Shown: positions 13,349 through 26,500, counted from the first letter of the stretch. The stretch: 64,000 nt of DNA from Tetmemena sp. SeJ-2015 (GCA_027382625.1 JAJKFJ010022318.1:39263-103262); one strand, 5' to 3'. The notes: a model not told the origin generated them from the letters alone. Program-made: numbers and translations.

Positions 13349-15414
13349 TTTAAAGCCCCAAATCTTAAAACAATAAATTTTAAATTGTTTAAAGCATATA
13401 TAAAGGGTTAATTATAAATTCTGATCATAAGAATGAGTTAATTTATTTATCTAGGCAGATTGGAATCCTCTGGTGTTTAGGGCCTCTCTTTGCTTAAGTC
13501 AGAAAAAGCATTCACCCAACTTTTAAAGCCTTATTTAAATTTGTTATGATAAAAATCATCCATTAGTAATTGGATTGGTGCTGTTCATACCCATTGTGTT
13601 ATTCAAATTTTGATCGAAAATTACTCCAGTAAAAGTTTAATTAGGAAAAAGCATGAATATATTCCCTCATAATGATGAAGCTTATAAATTAAGTTTTGTG
13701 ATGGGCAATTCCTTGACCATCGACAAGCAAATCCGCAGAGTTGGGATCTCCAGATTTAGAACTATTTTTCCTCTGCGTTTGTGCGTCATTCATTTTATTC
13801 TAAGCTTCTCCTAAGTTAAGTACTATATTAAAAAAGTTGATAAAAAAAACAATGTGTGCTTCCTAAGTTTGAGATAGAGATTCTATGTTCGAATTACCTG
13901 CCTTCAGTCTTAGAAGAGACCTCTGCCATTCTGGGAGTTTATGGATTGGAGAGGTTTCCCTCTTGCTTCTTAGCATCAATTCCTAATTCAAAATTTTATT
14001 GAAGCAAAGTTTTATTGACTCTAGAGGAAGATGAAGTCAGCCATGATGTCGTTGCTTGACTATTAGTTGAAAGAAGGCGTTTCCTTCTAAAGCTACAATT
14101 TGGGTGCCTGCTAGTCCTGAGATTATTTTTAGGGAGTTTATCCATTATCCCCATTCTTAAAATTGCACAAATCTTATTAAGTTTTGCTCAATGACTGCCT
14201 TGCTTTGCTAAAGCTAGACTTCTTCTTCCTCTAAGTGTGAGCTGGGTTCACTTGATGCTGTCCATTCTAAAATTGCAACTTTATAATAATTTATAAGAGG
14301 TTTATTCCCTTGAGGGGCTAAGATAGCGAAAAGTATTTTACGATAAAGCAGATGTATTATATGGGATAGCGATATCTGAAAAATCTTGTTCTTCCTCTTC
14401 TTGTGGCAACTTTGTGGCTGATTTTTAAGAATTCATCAGCAGTTTATGTCCGCTTTAATTCAACTCAAATTCTCTAAAACACAAAGAATTTACAATACAC
14501 TCAAAATAAAAGTGAATTCTTTGCTGTCTATTGAACTTTTCTTGGATTTGTGAACAACTTCAATTTGTTTAGAAGTGATTGGAGGCAGGCGCCTTTGAGA
14601 GGTCTAGCCGAAGCTAGCTACTTTAGCCACTTAAAATTATGCCTGACTTTAAAATAACAAGAATACACACTACACACATTAGACTATATACAATGAATTT
14701 ATCTGACTTTGAGAAAGCGCAGGTGCTAGAGTTTAAGCGGCCAATATTGATGATCTCTTTTTAGTTTCACTGCTCTGCGGTGCCCCTCTCTGATAGTTTA
14801 AATTTCCTGTTTTGTAGCTCAGATCTATCATCTAACCTTAAAGACACAAATACATAATTATTTTAATGAGTGACATAACTATAATTATTAAACCCTCCAT
14901 AAGTCTGATTCATCTGGAATTGAGACGCACCCACGGAGAGTTTTCTTGTATCCTGAAGCAAGGTTTTATTTTGCAGCATCGTTCCCTAGAAGTTAGAATG
15001 AGTAGTGGCAAGGGAATGAATCATTTAGCTTGTCTCCCCATTTTGAAGACGGACCGCTGAAAATTATTATCCTCAAATTTAGACTAATAAGATATCCTAA
15101 TTCATTTACAATTAATGCTTTTGATATTTTGGATCGGTAAAAGGGATGAATTATTAATTAGGATGATTCGATTTTTCAAACTCCTGAGAGTATTCATTCT
15201 GATTATTCAGGATGTTTGCCTCCTTGCTTTTTTCTGAACTAAATGGGTAATTATAGTAACTGAAAATTCTATTATATTATCTATCTATGATAAATGGGTT
15301 GTGGAAACGAGCTGTGTTGTTGGTGTTTAGAAACTATGAACCTATCTGTGAGTTACTTCTGACCTTGTTCTATCTCTTCCTCGTCAGAGTTTACTCCACA
15401 TTCGGACTATCCAT
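13349..15414 (-). CDS. Ser/Gln/Asn-rich protein of unknown function (multi-MDS)
   Basis: Starts at ATG 15414-15412 (MDSPNVEQTLTRKRQ). Coding segments on the minus strand follow through 15.2 kb, 15.0-14.9 kb (an AAKQNLASGYKKTL stretch), 14.8-14.7 kb (NYQRGAPQSSETKKRSS), 14.6-14.5 kb, 14.4-14.2 kb (LPQEEEEQDFSDI) and 14.0-13.45 kb, ending near TGA at 13351-13349. TAA/TAG as Gln is frequent. The frame switches between segments at AT-rich patches, consistent with several IESs and introns I did not resolve. Low-complexity Ser, Gln and Asn throughout; no domain recognised. Confidence 0.55.
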
Positions 15415-15448
15415 GTTATACTTTATAAGATTGAGTATGATTTAACAA

Positions 15449-16102
15449 TCAATTATTGATGTTGCTAGTTGAATGTTAATGATTGTCGTGGCCACCTTTC
15501 TTGAGGGGATTTTTACTGCTGGCTCCTTCCTCTAGATCTTCTGAGTTATCTTCCTTGCTCCCATTTTCCTTCTCATCGTCCTCCTCGTCATAGTACTCTT
15601 CCTCATCCTCAGCTTCGAGAAAAATTAAAGGCATCTCTTTCATAAGTGTTATGAAAAACGAGTATGGGGACTTCGATGTCTCTGGCTTTGAGGTTTTTAT
15701 AGCACTGCCTTATTAGATCTTGCTACTTATCACTCACGTTTTCGCTATTGTAGAAATTATACAGATCAACTTATAGACAAATTCGTATATCTATGTATTG
15801 AATCAGCAATCTGCTTGGAAGAAATGATAGCCTTGGTAAAGATAAGCTCAGTGAAGGTCTTGCTCTTGCCGAATATCCCCCGCGAACTTTTCTTTACCTA
15901 AGTAACATAGCAGAACGCCTCCCCCTCTATCAGATCCTGCTTCAGCTGCTTGTTGCGGTAAAAAAACTCTTATACTTACATACAAAGAGTCATTTTTAAT
16001 TTATTATATTATATTACGGTACTTAAGGAATACACATACGAGGACAGTGAAAAGTAAGGTGCCGAGGAGGCAACCTATGATAATATAAACCCATGTTTCC
16101 AT
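15449..16102 (-). CDS. single-pass membrane protein with acidic C-terminus
   Basis: ATG at 16102-16100 opens a strong N-terminal membrane segment (IIIGCLLGTLLFTVLVCVF). An IES at 15956-16016 splits it right after the membrane segment; its removal joins KYR to NKQLKQ. A soluble part (GEAFCYVTQVKKSSRGIFG) and a very acidic tail (EDEEEYYDEEDDEK) follow, ending at TGA 15451-15449. A further small intron or IES probably lies near 15.71-15.74 kb, where the frame changes. Family not recognised; the layout suggests a type-III or signal-anchored protein with a cytoplasmic domain. Confidence 0.65.
15956..16016 (-). other. IES, 61 bp, pointer TACCG
   Basis: Pointer (CGGTA on +) at 15956-15960 and 16017-16021. 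Excision joins AAG TAC CGC AAC AAG in frame, directly after the membrane segment. The IES contains an ATG and a GTAAGT that could mislead gene prediction. Confidence 0.85.
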
Positions 16103-16179
16103 TATATTTAAAGAAGTAGTAGTTTATTAGAATAATCTAAATAATTAAAGTAGATACTTCCCACTACCACTATTCAAAC

Positions 16180-16340
16180 AAGCCTTCACCTCCTATTATA
16201 CATGAATCATCATCATCAGCAGCAATAGCATCAGTTTATTAATACTCTTCAACTTAAATAAGCAGCTAAAAATTATTGTTTTAAAATTCACTTCTAATTG
16301 CTAAACTTAAATGCAACAACAACAACAACAAATTAAGAGT
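16180..16340 (+). CDS. possible His/Gln-rich MDS
   Basis: Plus-strand ATG near 16202 is followed by CAT/CAG/CAA/TAG codons (His, Gln), a short mixed segment, and a CAACAACAA run near 16315 ahead of a GTAAGTT donor-like site. It could be the first MDS of a gene or simply low-complexity DNA. Weak call. Confidence 0.25.
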
Positions 16341-16770
16341 AAGTTAAGTTCAAATTTATCTTATATAGTATAAATATATAAATACTAAATGAAATTAATC
16401 ATCTTTAACATTATTATTGATCGTAAAAATAAGATTGAAGAAGTTTAACACCGATTAATTAAAAAAGAAAGTGGGTTGTTTTCCTATTATCCGCCAATAA
16501 TTGCAAATGTAAAATTTTAATAAATCGGCAATTAAAAAGCAAATTATTTCGAAAAAGGGATGATAAGGCTTCTAATGAGCTATCATGAATTTATCAAACG
16601 AGATTCCTCACTTCCAAATCAAACCTAAAAATGGTGATGAGCATAAACATTTTTAGCTTTATTTTAAATAAAGAATCTTTAAGAATAAATTCATAGTAAT
16701 TTTCATAATCTTCTAATCTTGCTTCCATTGAAGTTTCACTTGTTAGTTTTGGTTGGGAATTGCATCCTCA
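16341..16770. other. AT-rich spacer
   Basis: I see no supported coding segment between the possible MDS at 16.3 kb and the stop of the next gene. Confidence 0.4.
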
Positions 16771-19700
16771 TCATTTGATCAGGCTGTGTTTGAGTTGAAT
16801 CATAGGCTGCTAGTTTTGCTCAGCTTCTTGATTTGCTGAGGACTTCTCATTTTCTTATTTAAGAGCTTGCATTCTACTTTAGACAAACTCCTCGTTCAGG
16901 AAATCCTCGTCATAGTCACTCTCACTATCTCCCAAGTCATTGTTGTTGGGGTGTACAGGTGCAGCACCAATCAGCTTGAACAACTCTGTCAGCACAAAGA
17001 ATATCTTATCATAGAGAGTCATCGATGGATATATTATAATGATATTAATTCTAGATTATTGAATTATTGGATCTCTAAATCTTATCTGGCCTAGTCGAGC
17101 AACGTACTCTTGAAATTCAGCAAACTCAATTTAATTGATCGCGTCTAAACTAGTCATCTCATCCACCACTAGCATATAATGAGATAAAGATATGAAATAG
17201 CTTATCATATTTGAGTAGGCGTGTGCTAGTTAAGCGTCTTTAGCTTGCAATCCAAGTCCAGGGCAGCGCCTCACCATCTCCGCTCCATCTTCTAACGTAA
17301 AGTACTTCTTCAGAATGGAAGTGGTGGAAGTTAGATTCTAGAAAGCTTTTTCAAATTTGCTAAGTTGGCCTTTAATAGATCGTCCACTTCGAGAGTCCAA
17401 ATAAGCTGCTATCTGAAATCCCACCACGACAGTGTCTGCGGATCACACAATATAGATTATTGAAGAGAATGAATGGTTTGATATTTAATATGTGCTCGTC
17501 TAGAATCTTGCTCAAAGCTTGATTGGGTGGTAAACTAGGATACTTAGCAATAGCCATTCTGACTAGGATTTCAAAGAACTCATAACGGCAAAGCTCCTTG
17601 TCCGGGTTATCATCTAACCCACCGGGCACTCCTTCAAAGTTGACTGCTATGAAGAGTCTGTCTATGGTGGCAAGAGTCAAGTTCTTGTCAATCACTTTCC
17701 ACTATAGAAATCTTAAAAGAAAAATGCTAACTTACCGTAGCGCACTGATCTGTGAAGTCAATCCACTGAATACTGGGGAAGTTACTCCTCCCACTCGCAT
17801 AGATATACACCTCGTAGATCTTTGAGTAGTTTGATAACAGCACGTCGCACACCTGCTTATTGTGAAGTTTATTAAATTTTATAATTGCAAAATGAATAAT
17901 TGGTATTTAGGAATAAACTCGAGAGGTTCCTTAATAAATTTCTTGATCTTGGAGTACTTCATGTCAGCCTCAAAAGCCTTCTTGTATTCTTGATTTATGT
18001 CTATTGCCCAGCTTGAAAACACGGAGCTCTTGAGTTGGAAGTTTCTAGCTACTCGCACCTTCTTCACTTTCTTGAAACTGAGCACCACCACTTATGCTCT
18101 GTGACTAATCTCAACGCTTTAATTATAAGATAAAACTAAATATGTATTAATTCATTTGTATTGCTTTTAGAGTAGACGAGCCCCTTCTTCTTATTAGATT
18201 CGATGAAGAATTGGGTGTGGCCAGGTGGGTAGAAGTCCGCATGGGCGAAGTACAGCTCATCAGGCTTAAGCTTCAAATTCATCACCTCGTTTATCTTTAC
18301 CAGTTCTTGATGGCCGAAGCGCTCGTAGACCTCATCAAATAGTCTAGGCCATTACTTGTTTCACAAATTTGAAGTAAAATTATATTAAATTTTTATTGTT
18401 GACTAGGAATAGAGACTTGGAAGCACTTGAGGAAGAGTTGAGCAAGTTAGGGTCATCCATAGTAGACTCCCCTCGCTTCAAAAGCTTAGCAAGTGGGTTT
18501 TACTTATTATCGCCATCTTTCTTTGACCCTCCTCCTAGTCTCCTCATTAGGTTCAGTAAGTTAAATGATCACAATAAAGCACTTATACGATTATTTAAAG
18601 TAAGATCTTGGCTTTCTGGAATCGTTCTTTGACTAGTTAATCTATACGCTCATTCTCTTCCTCCTTTACTACTATACGCTATGATGGCTTGAAGTTATCC
18701 TCCAGCTTGTCTTTGAAGTCAAAAAGACTCAGCATAGGCCTCTGCTCGAATCCAGTGGCTTATCCATAGATTATAAATTAAAAGTTTGAATAAAATAGTT
18801 GCCCACATGAGTTCTTAAAAGTGATATCACCATCCGTTTAATAAGAGATTTAATTAGATGATGGGAATATCGTCGCTCACTGATTTTCCTCTCCCAAGAA
18901 TCGACTGAGTCTTACTGCTTTGGGAAGGATCCCTACCAATAGAGCCCTGTCGACTCAAGTTCTCACTTGATATCTAACTCTTGAGTGATCTCTGCTGCTT
19001 GATGCTCTCATAGTTAGGGATTTGTTTATGAGTCTTCACATCATAGAGAGTTTCTCCAACACCCTCAGACCAAACTACGAGCAGATACTGCCACTTCGCA
19101 CAAATCCAGCACACATCTCGCTCAACCCATCTGTGTCCATCTGTTACCTCTTGTCTTCCCAACACTCGCGAGTAAATAAATATATCAACTTATATGGATG
19201 AATCAATTCGATTGGTAAATGTACTAGTCCTTGACTGGGATGTTAGTCTCTTCTATGTTTATGTCATTTAAGGGGCGCTTGTTTCCCAGATCATACCTCT
19301 TCTCCTTCTATTCTTTGATAAGTTTCTTTGACTGCTGCTTGCTTAGCACTTTCTCTGTGGGAGGAGAATTGAGAAAAGGACTAGACTAGTCTTAAATTTC
19401 TGGCCTTACTTGAGAAGAGTCCTTCTTTCCTGGAACCTGAAGAAGAGAAACTTCCCCTCCTTATATGAGGGAGGACGTATTTAGATAGCTCGTAAAATTC
19501 TCAGCCCTTTTCTCTTACTTGCTTTTCTCAGTCTTTTAAGTCTCTTAACTTGCGAACTTGGTCGGTATTATCAGTCCTTGCTCCCTTTCAGCTTTAAAAA
19601 GCAGAATACTATTATACTTAATTCCAGTGATAGATAAATTTATGAGAGCTTTGGTATAGAGGCCAGTGTCTTAGACTATCAAAGCAGACTCTTCCTTGTC

Positions 19701-21828
19701 AAGTCTGGCCTTGAGTATCTCTCTTGCTCGCTTTGCAGTTGAAGCCTCAATCTCATTACCACTAAAGTGAACACTCTAGAGTGTCTTTGATCTCCTCAGA
19801 GATTGAATGACTATCAGAGCGTTCTCACCTTTGAGACCACAGGCAGATAAATTCAAATGCGTGAGAGTCTTAGACATCACTATGAATTACTTGATTGCTA
19901 TTGCAAAGTCTCGTTTGCTTCCTTCTTTCACAGTATTTTTAAAAGATATTCATTCATAATAGAATTCTTAGAATCATGCTTTATAAGTATTGAAGGAGAT
20001 ATTCAGGTTCTCAAGAGAATGATGGCTTGAGCAACTCCTTAGAAGCTCTATGATAGCTTTCTCCTTGAAGAAGCGAGAATAACTGATGTCTAAGTTCTTC
20101 AGCTCCTGAGTACCTCTTATCACTTGCACTAAGCTTAAGCAAGCGTGAAGGTTGAAAGACTACTGAGACAAACCCAACAGCCTCAAAGAGCAGGTCTTCT
20201 TCCTCAGAGTCTCCAGTAGATCTGATACCAATCCTGGTTGGATCTGGCATCCGTTTAAGCAGAGCTCTTAAAGGTTCCTATTCAAGTCATCATCAACTAA
20301 TTTTATTCTCATTTCTGCGAGAATGAGAGAAATTTTATTGATCAATCTAATCACTTACTCAGTCATAGGCTTCGAAACTAGCTATTAGATGCAGGCCATC
20401 GAGCGTCTACCTATTGTATTCGAGATACTGTAAAACCTTCTGAAGTCTTTAATCCCAACGATGGCTTCTAAGATAACCGCCATATTTTTATCAGTGAGGC
20501 TGTTGTTGCTGAATTCCAAACTGTCAATAGGCTTAGGAGCAAATTTCTAATGGAAGATAAAGAGATGATGATAAGAATATTACCTTAAGAGTTCGAGCTA
20601 GAGCTCTGCATATACCTGCTTAGAGATTCATATCCCTCAGGTTCAAGCTGTTTTCCTCTATGTTCTTGTAGATGTTAGGTGGGCTGATCTTCTCAAAAGC
20701 GCATTCTCGAATGAAGTCCTTAACAGCTGCTTGAATGTTTCCGTTATAGGGAAGATAGCTTTCGCTTTGAGAGCTTCCATCAATAAAGTTACATTATATT
20801 ATAGAGACAGACCATTTATTTAAACTAAGAATTTTAATGTTGCTTTGAAGTTGCTTTTACATATCTGAGAGGTCTTGGATCACCTTATTTGCGACGGCCT
20901 TCACTTACTTTGAATCGAACCCCTCTATTTTGAAGCGCTTGATCTCCTTGTGTTGAATGAGATTCTGCAGATTCTTCTGGACCAGTTCTATCTCGTTCAG
21001 GAAGTGCAGCTTGTCTTGGATCTGCTCAGTTCCCTTCTGGAAAGAGATAACCCTGCTTTAAATTGGAATTTCTAATTTAATCTTCATGGCGTTTCCAATT
21101 TATATTAGGATTGGTTTATTCCTGGCAAGTGCATGTTTAACGTTGGAGTTAAGTTCCCCACCCAGAAGTTCCTTGAGTATCTTGCTCTTCATCTTTGCAT
21201 TTTCCTTGCTGGCTACCATCTTCATCTGTTCGTCATTGTAGGCGCTGGAATTCATCTTCTTTTGGATCTCCTGGTCCTCCGTGCCCTCTCTGCCCTGCTC
21301 CTTCTTCTTCCTCTTCTTCTCCTCCGCCCGCTTCTCCTTTTCCTCTGCTCTCTTCTGCTGCTGTTGCAACTACTCTTGGGCTATCTGCTATAGCTTAGTG
21401 CTAGCCTTGTTATCTGACTGGCTGCTCTTGCCCTTAGTGAGGGAGAGCTAGGTCACGCTGATCTTATTCGCCTACACCAGCAGCTACCTCTGGTTTCTGC
21501 TCCTCTACTCCTGTTCCTCTTTTTCTCTCTTGCTTTTATCATCTGCTGGCTGGTTTCCATCTTCTTCATTTTCCTCCTCCTCTTCCTCGTAGTCAGTCAA
21601 GAATCGATTAATATTTAGATAAAATACACAATCAATAGGGCGGGAATAAATTATAAAGAGAGAATGAATTTGAGTGTCGTCTAGTTGCTCTCTCAGATCT
21701 TCCTAGAATTCTTACATCTTGGTTATTAGCTCAGCTTGTCTCATTTTGCGCTCCACTTAGTTCTAGAACCAAAGGGAAACGTCTTGCACCAAGTCAATTC
21801 GAAATTGCTTGCTTGATAGCTGAGACAT
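16771..21828 (-). CDS. leucine-rich-repeat / coiled-coil protein with conserved C-terminal module (multi-MDS)
   Basis: Starts at ATG 21828-21826 (MSQLSSKQFRIDLVQDV). An acidic run (TDYEEEEEENEEDG) is followed by a strongly helical Gln/Lys/Glu coiled coil (21.1-21.4 kb). Leucine-rich repeats lie at 20.7-19.8 kb, e.g. LELCLNGCQI-type and TLTHLNLSACGL units. A Lys/Ser-rich linker (19.6-19.25 kb) leads to a segment with RDVCWICAKWQYLLVVW (19.1 kb), then parts with GHTQFFIESNKKKGLVYS (18.2 kb), IQWIDFTDQC (17.8 kb), NPDKELCRYEFFEILVRMA (17.6 kb) and an acidic tail, ending TGA 16773-16771. IESs at 19172-19214 and 19932-19985 and introns (e.g. about 20317-20360) are resolved; more exist. The LRRs suggest protein-protein contacts. 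The C-terminal module resembles conserved ciliate or flagellar proteins, but I cannot name it. Confidence 0.65.
19172..19214 (-). other. IES, 43 bp, pointer ATTTAC
   Basis: Pointer (GTAAAT on +) at 19172-19177 and 19215-19220. Removal joins KDQYIY to SRVLGRQE and removes an in-frame TGA. Confidence 0.85.
19932..19985 (-). other. IES, 54 bp, pointer AATACT
   Basis: Pointer (AGTATT on +) at 19932-19937 and 19986-19991. It interrupts the leucine-rich repeats; removal joins NISFNT to VKEGSKRD and removes two in-frame TGAs. Confidence 0.9.
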
Positions 21829-21842
21829 CTTAAATATATTTA

Positions 21843-24800
21843 TCAGTTGAGTATATCATCGTATTGACATGAAGGAGCGACTGGGGGAGAATGTCCCTGA
21901 GCCCATTTTTTTCTTTGAAACCTTGAAATGAAACAGCCGCTCTCTAGACAGTTCAAATAATTTAAAGAGAATTAAGAACTATATATGCAACTGATTGTAT
22001 TTAGTTTAGCGTTGAGTTGGAAGGCTTGTCTTTTATTGAGCGTTCGTGCTGACTTGTCGCTATCTCGATGCTCTTTTCTGTTCGCACTTAAAGAGCCGAG
22101 TGTCAGGCCAAGTCTATTCGAATTGGAGTAGTCAGAGAACTCACGCTCAGAATCCTCCTCCTCTATGTCCTCATTAACAAATTCTCAATATTCCTTTAAG
22201 ATATTATAAAAGAAATTAGTGAACATTTTAATTGGAGTTCTTCCTTTCACGGCTTGCAATTGGTTGCTGAGCTTAGGAGCCCTGACTTGCATTTTCGAGA
22301 GCTTACTTAAGCTTCTTTTGCCGCTTAGCATTAAAGTACTCTTTCTTTGAACGCTATCCCTCAAGCATCTCCTTCAGATTTGTGAACTTGCTGCCACTCT
22401 TAGTTATAATACAACCCTGGTGGTCTCTAACTATCTGAATATTATTAATATCCACTACTTAACAGACAAAATATAATAATCTATCAGTCCCTTAGAGCCA
22501 GTGGCCTCAATCAAAAGTTTCTGCATCTCTGGAGGTTGTAAAAATAATTTCTATATCGTAGCATATTCATTATAAACTATCGTTTGAGGTTCCTTAAGGT
22601 TGAATTCAAGGTCATCCTTCACGTTAAACAACTTTCTATTATCCTATACATTTAATTATTGATTGAACTTCTTGCTTTTCCTGGTGCTCTGATCAAGGAT
22701 AGAGTCTTGGCGATAGACATACTGTGGTTCAATCTCCTCATGGGTTCCTTGAAAGAGAGACGAGATCACGAAGGAGTTTATCTGCTCCAGCTTGTGTCTA
22801 AAGTTGACTGTGTTCTCGATGTACTTAAAAGTCGACTGATCGTGCTTGTAATACTTATCAGTGGGTCGAGTTATCAACTCATCCAACTGCTGCTTGAAGG
22901 TATCTCCATCGCATCAATAAATTAAAGTTGTGATGACATGCATGATAGAAGATAAGCTAATAAAGCACTTATCAATTATATTTGCAGAGAGTAAAGTTCT
23001 AGATCACATCCTGCTTCTTGATTGGGAAAATGTTTCGTACGCTCGCTTTACCACAGTTAGCCCACGCTGTCACTCTTCAGATCTCTCATAGTTTCAATCT
23101 TCTGTCCTGACTTGTAAATTCTGCCTTTCCTTTGTCTCCCAGTTGAATTTCCCAGCAGATGCTTTTGAGATGGGATACCTTCTCCACCCTCACCTTGTGG
23201 AGGTAAATGAGAGCGAGACTTGCTGTCAGTGAGACTGAAGTCGTTCTTCTCATTCCTGATTGTTATTTCGCCCTCCTGCACTGCCTACCCTATTTTATCA
23301 TTCTTGCCTAACCTGGAACTAGTTTGAAAACCATAAGCTGATGAGTAAGTGGCTTCAAACCCTCTGGAGGTGTGCTCTTAGATCTTTTGAATCTGTATTT
23401 GCTCCCTTCTTTTGAAGATAGTTTCCAGATTCAAATTCAAAGAGTTCACCTTCTGTCTTATAGTGCTAACTGAACGAGTTTGAGGGAAGAGAATGTTTGC
23501 ATTTGACTTATTAGATTAGAGCTCGTTTCCTCTTTTTGAATGGTCTTTCTCGTTAAAAATATACTTCAATTGTCTTATTAAAATACTCTGTCGTAAAAGG
23601 TTTACTAAGGCCGTTGATGGCTCTATCTGTTTTGTTATTAGAGTAAACTTTAAAGACAAATTCTAAGTAAAGCAATCACTTTATTGCAAGTTTAAGTGAT
23701 ACCAATGCTGCCATGAATATATTTTGAACCTTGATTCTCGCCTCTTTAAAATATTAATGTAAAGTTAAAAGCTCTGTGTTAGTAGTTCCTTTGACTTGCT
23801 TAATGTAAGTTATCCCTGCTTGAGTCCTTGAGTATACTTGTCCCATAGTCAGATATATCTAAGTTAGTTTAAAATAAATTAAAGCAGGTGGATACTTTAA
23901 TGAGAGTTTTCTCTAGTTCTTATCTTGAGGAATCAATCTTCCTCTTCGACTTAAGATGGCTATTTGTGAGTTAGGTTTGTACAGCTAGACCAACAGAGTT
24001 TAAGAGATAGATAAATATTGTAGAGAGTTGTTGTTCTTCATGACTGAAAGTGAATGAAATTGAGTCCTTGATCTGTTCATATAGGGGTTTACAAATTCAC
24101 TGGATTCAAATAAGTAAATAGCATCTATAGAATCTATCGTTTGAATTCATGGTAGTCTTTGATGAAGTCCTTGACGTTTTGATACTGCTCTGAGGCGTCT
24201 CTTGTGGCATCACTCTCGCCCTCATTCCATTTAGGTGCCTTAGTCGCTTGAGTTGTGGGCGGCATGAGGCTACTGAGGTAACTTGAGTGATGAGTAGCAT
24301 AGTCCCTCAGGACTGAACGTGATCGTTGCGTTGATTTTGCCTCCGCTGTATTCATAGACTGACTGATGTTAGGGTTGACAGTTCTCTGAGTTGACTCTCC
24401 TTAAAGCGCGCTGCTGTCTGAGAACTCTTGAATGAAGCTTAACTCTCTTCTCTAAGATTTCTTTGATAGGGATGCTGAAAACTTAACCTTTTTATCCTTT
24501 CTATCTATTCCCGTTAATAGAAGGTATGGTGCTTTGCTTCTTGCTCTGAATCGAGTTGAGAGCATTTCCTTCGCTCCCTTAAATTGAAATGTAACTCTCA
24601 TCTCTCCCGTGATAAGTAAATATTCTCCCAAAACATGCTCTATAATGTTAAAATAAGTTTCTAAATGGCTTTCAAGAATTATCTCATTCTTTCGTCCTGT
24701 TGCCTTCTTTGGCTCTATCTTAGTGGAGATCTAAACTTAAACATCGAATTCTTGAGTATGTCTACTCTCGTTGAAAATTAAAAATTTTAGATTGATTTAC

Positions 24801-25600
24801 CTGAGATCTAAACTGAGGGAGGGAAGTTTCCCCGCCTCTGTGCTACCCAACTTAAAGTTAAGTTTCTACAACTAGGACTCAGATCTCTGTTAAGATTCGG
24901 CTGCTGCCTCATTTCGGCTTTGAGTATTATGGTTAACTGATGAAAATCCCATGGTGTTGACAGTTGAAGGAGTTATATTAGTTGTGTGGTTTTACATCAC
25001 TAAGGAATTAAATCTGTGCTTCAAGCTTTCATTCTCATTCCTCTTCACCAGTGATGACCTATCTGACTTCCTGAAATTCTTGGAGAACTATAAAAACAGA
25101 TTAAAACAGTTTCAACAGTTTCTATTAAAGTTGAAGAGCAAGAATAATTAATTCACCTCTCTAAGAGCATTGAAGAAACTTACCATGAAATTCATCTACT
25201 TATGTACTAGTTCTTAATCGAAAGAGTTCATCAGTTCCTATTTGCTGGATCCTTCAAGTGCAGGCAGTTCTCTTTTGCTTCCTCCGATTCGCTGATCGCC
25301 CTAGTTTGCACCTGGTATGTACTTTGTGTATTCTCCGCCTGCTGCTTCAACCAAAGTGCTCTTGCTGAGTGCCTTCTAACCGTTTCTCCTTTAACTTGCT
25401 AGTAAGTTGGAATTCAGCGCTGCCTGTCAATTGATGATCTTGCTCTGAGACTTTTACTGAAATGGGTCCTAACTGAATAATAACAAATAACTTCATATGA
25501 AAGAGCAATTGTATGTGTATACTTATTGTGAATTGATTGAGTTGCTTTTGATGGAGAGCAGTTAGAAGGTGGTTTGGGGCTGTGTCTCTGTGCTTGACAT
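21843..25600 (-). CDS. long unknown protein with one highly conserved-looking segment (multi-MDS)
   Basis: Starts at ATG 25600-25598 (MSSTETQPQTTFQLL), followed by an intron ending near 25454 and an IES at 25361-25394. Coding continues on the minus strand: a Ser/Asn/Gln-rich region (25.1-24.8 kb), a mixed region at 24.75-24.4 kb, and an Arg/Ser/Thr-rich region (24.35-24.15 kb). A well-structured segment at 22.9-22.5 kb contains PTDKYYKHDQSTFKYIENTV and FRHKLEQINSFVISSLFQG, then QGCIITKSGSKFTNLKEML at 22.4 kb and an acidic/Ser-rich C-terminus, ending at TGA 21845-21843. The 22.9-22.5 kb block is the best search seed. I do not recognise the family. The stop lies 14 bp from the next gene's ATG, so the two might be one transcription unit or one protein. 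Confidence 0.55.
25361..25394 (-). other. IES, 34 bp, pointer AGCAAG
   Basis: Pointer (CTTGCT on +) at 25361-25366 and 25395-25400. Removal joins QLTSK to STLVEAAGGEY in frame. Unexcised, the frame stops at TGA within about 15 codons. Confidence 0.8.
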
Positions 25601-26065
25601 CGAGGTACATTATAAGTTAGATTATAATTATATAATAATAGTTTGGAGTTAATTCTATTCTCATTAGCTATGTTTTTGATTGATAGATAGATTGCTTTCA
25701 ATATAATTTGACTTAAAGATAATTACTAGGATAAGTAGCATTCACAACTTGTGTTGGAATGACTTCGTTTTAAAGCCAATGCTTATTGAAAGCACTTAGC
25801 TAATTCAAAAGCTTTATATAAGTTTAAGGATGAAAATCCTATTCCTATATTTATTTCCCTCGTATAATCAACCAAATATTTTTCTTAAAGAAGGAACTAA
25901 ATTCTTTTATAAAATTCAGAGCATCATTTATTTTAAATCAAATGCACAGAATTTATTCAATAATAGTCCAATTCTAATTGAATTAGTCAGTATTTTTATT
26001 CTTTAAGTTTCATTATGAACAGAGTATAAGAAAACAAAATTTTAATATTTCAAAAACTTTTGGAA
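25601..26065. other. AT-rich spacer
   Basis: No supported gene segment seen on either strand. Confidence 0.4.
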
Positions 26066-26500
26066 TCAGTTGTTTGCTGATTCAACTTGACTTATATTAC
26101 TTCGCATACGAATTGAAATCGGCAGTTTGTTTGCCTGCTTTATTGCTTGCTAGTTATGTCTCTTCTCCTTTAAGAGTGACTATTTAAAGTCCTCTATCGA
26201 ACCCTGTAAGCTTAATCCATATAGCAAATGATATAATAATTACATGAGGTTTTAAAATTCACTCCATAGCTTCCGAATCCAGTGCTTGAATTGCCTTAAA
26301 TCAGTCTCAGATTGGAAGGTGAGTTCTGCATAGTTTAATTCACATGCTTCTAATTCCCAATCAACAACTGAGAGGGCATGGGCACGTTCTTGTTCTAAGC
26401 CCCGTATCCTCCTTACCCTTTATCTCCACCTTTTAGCTGAAGTGATTCCCCTGTGAAGCCGCTGTGCATCCACTGTTACATGCTCTTTTTGAGAGAGTAT
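26066..26500 (-). CDS. isolated MDS block, helical Arg/Gln-rich C-terminal segment
   Basis: The minus-strand frame is open for about 140 codons with TAG/TAA as Gln and ends at TGA 26068-26066. It contains RGLEQERAHALSVVDWELEA, a Trp-containing helix (FKHWIRKLWSEF) and a basic tail. GC is well above the flanks. No start or upstream partner is evident, so this looks like the last MDS(s) of a gene. It could belong to the coiled-coil gene upstream on the same strand, but I could not find a joining pointer. Confidence 0.5.

Noticed and set aside
20317..20360. IES in the LRR gene near 20.34 kb
   Set aside because: It has a GTAAGT donor and GCAG acceptor and removal restores the phase, so it is an intron.
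21133..21393. Leu/Ser/Pro-rich plus-strand open frames near 21.2-21.4 kb
   Set aside because: They are the complement of the Glu/Lys/Gln coiled coil of the minus-strand LRR gene.
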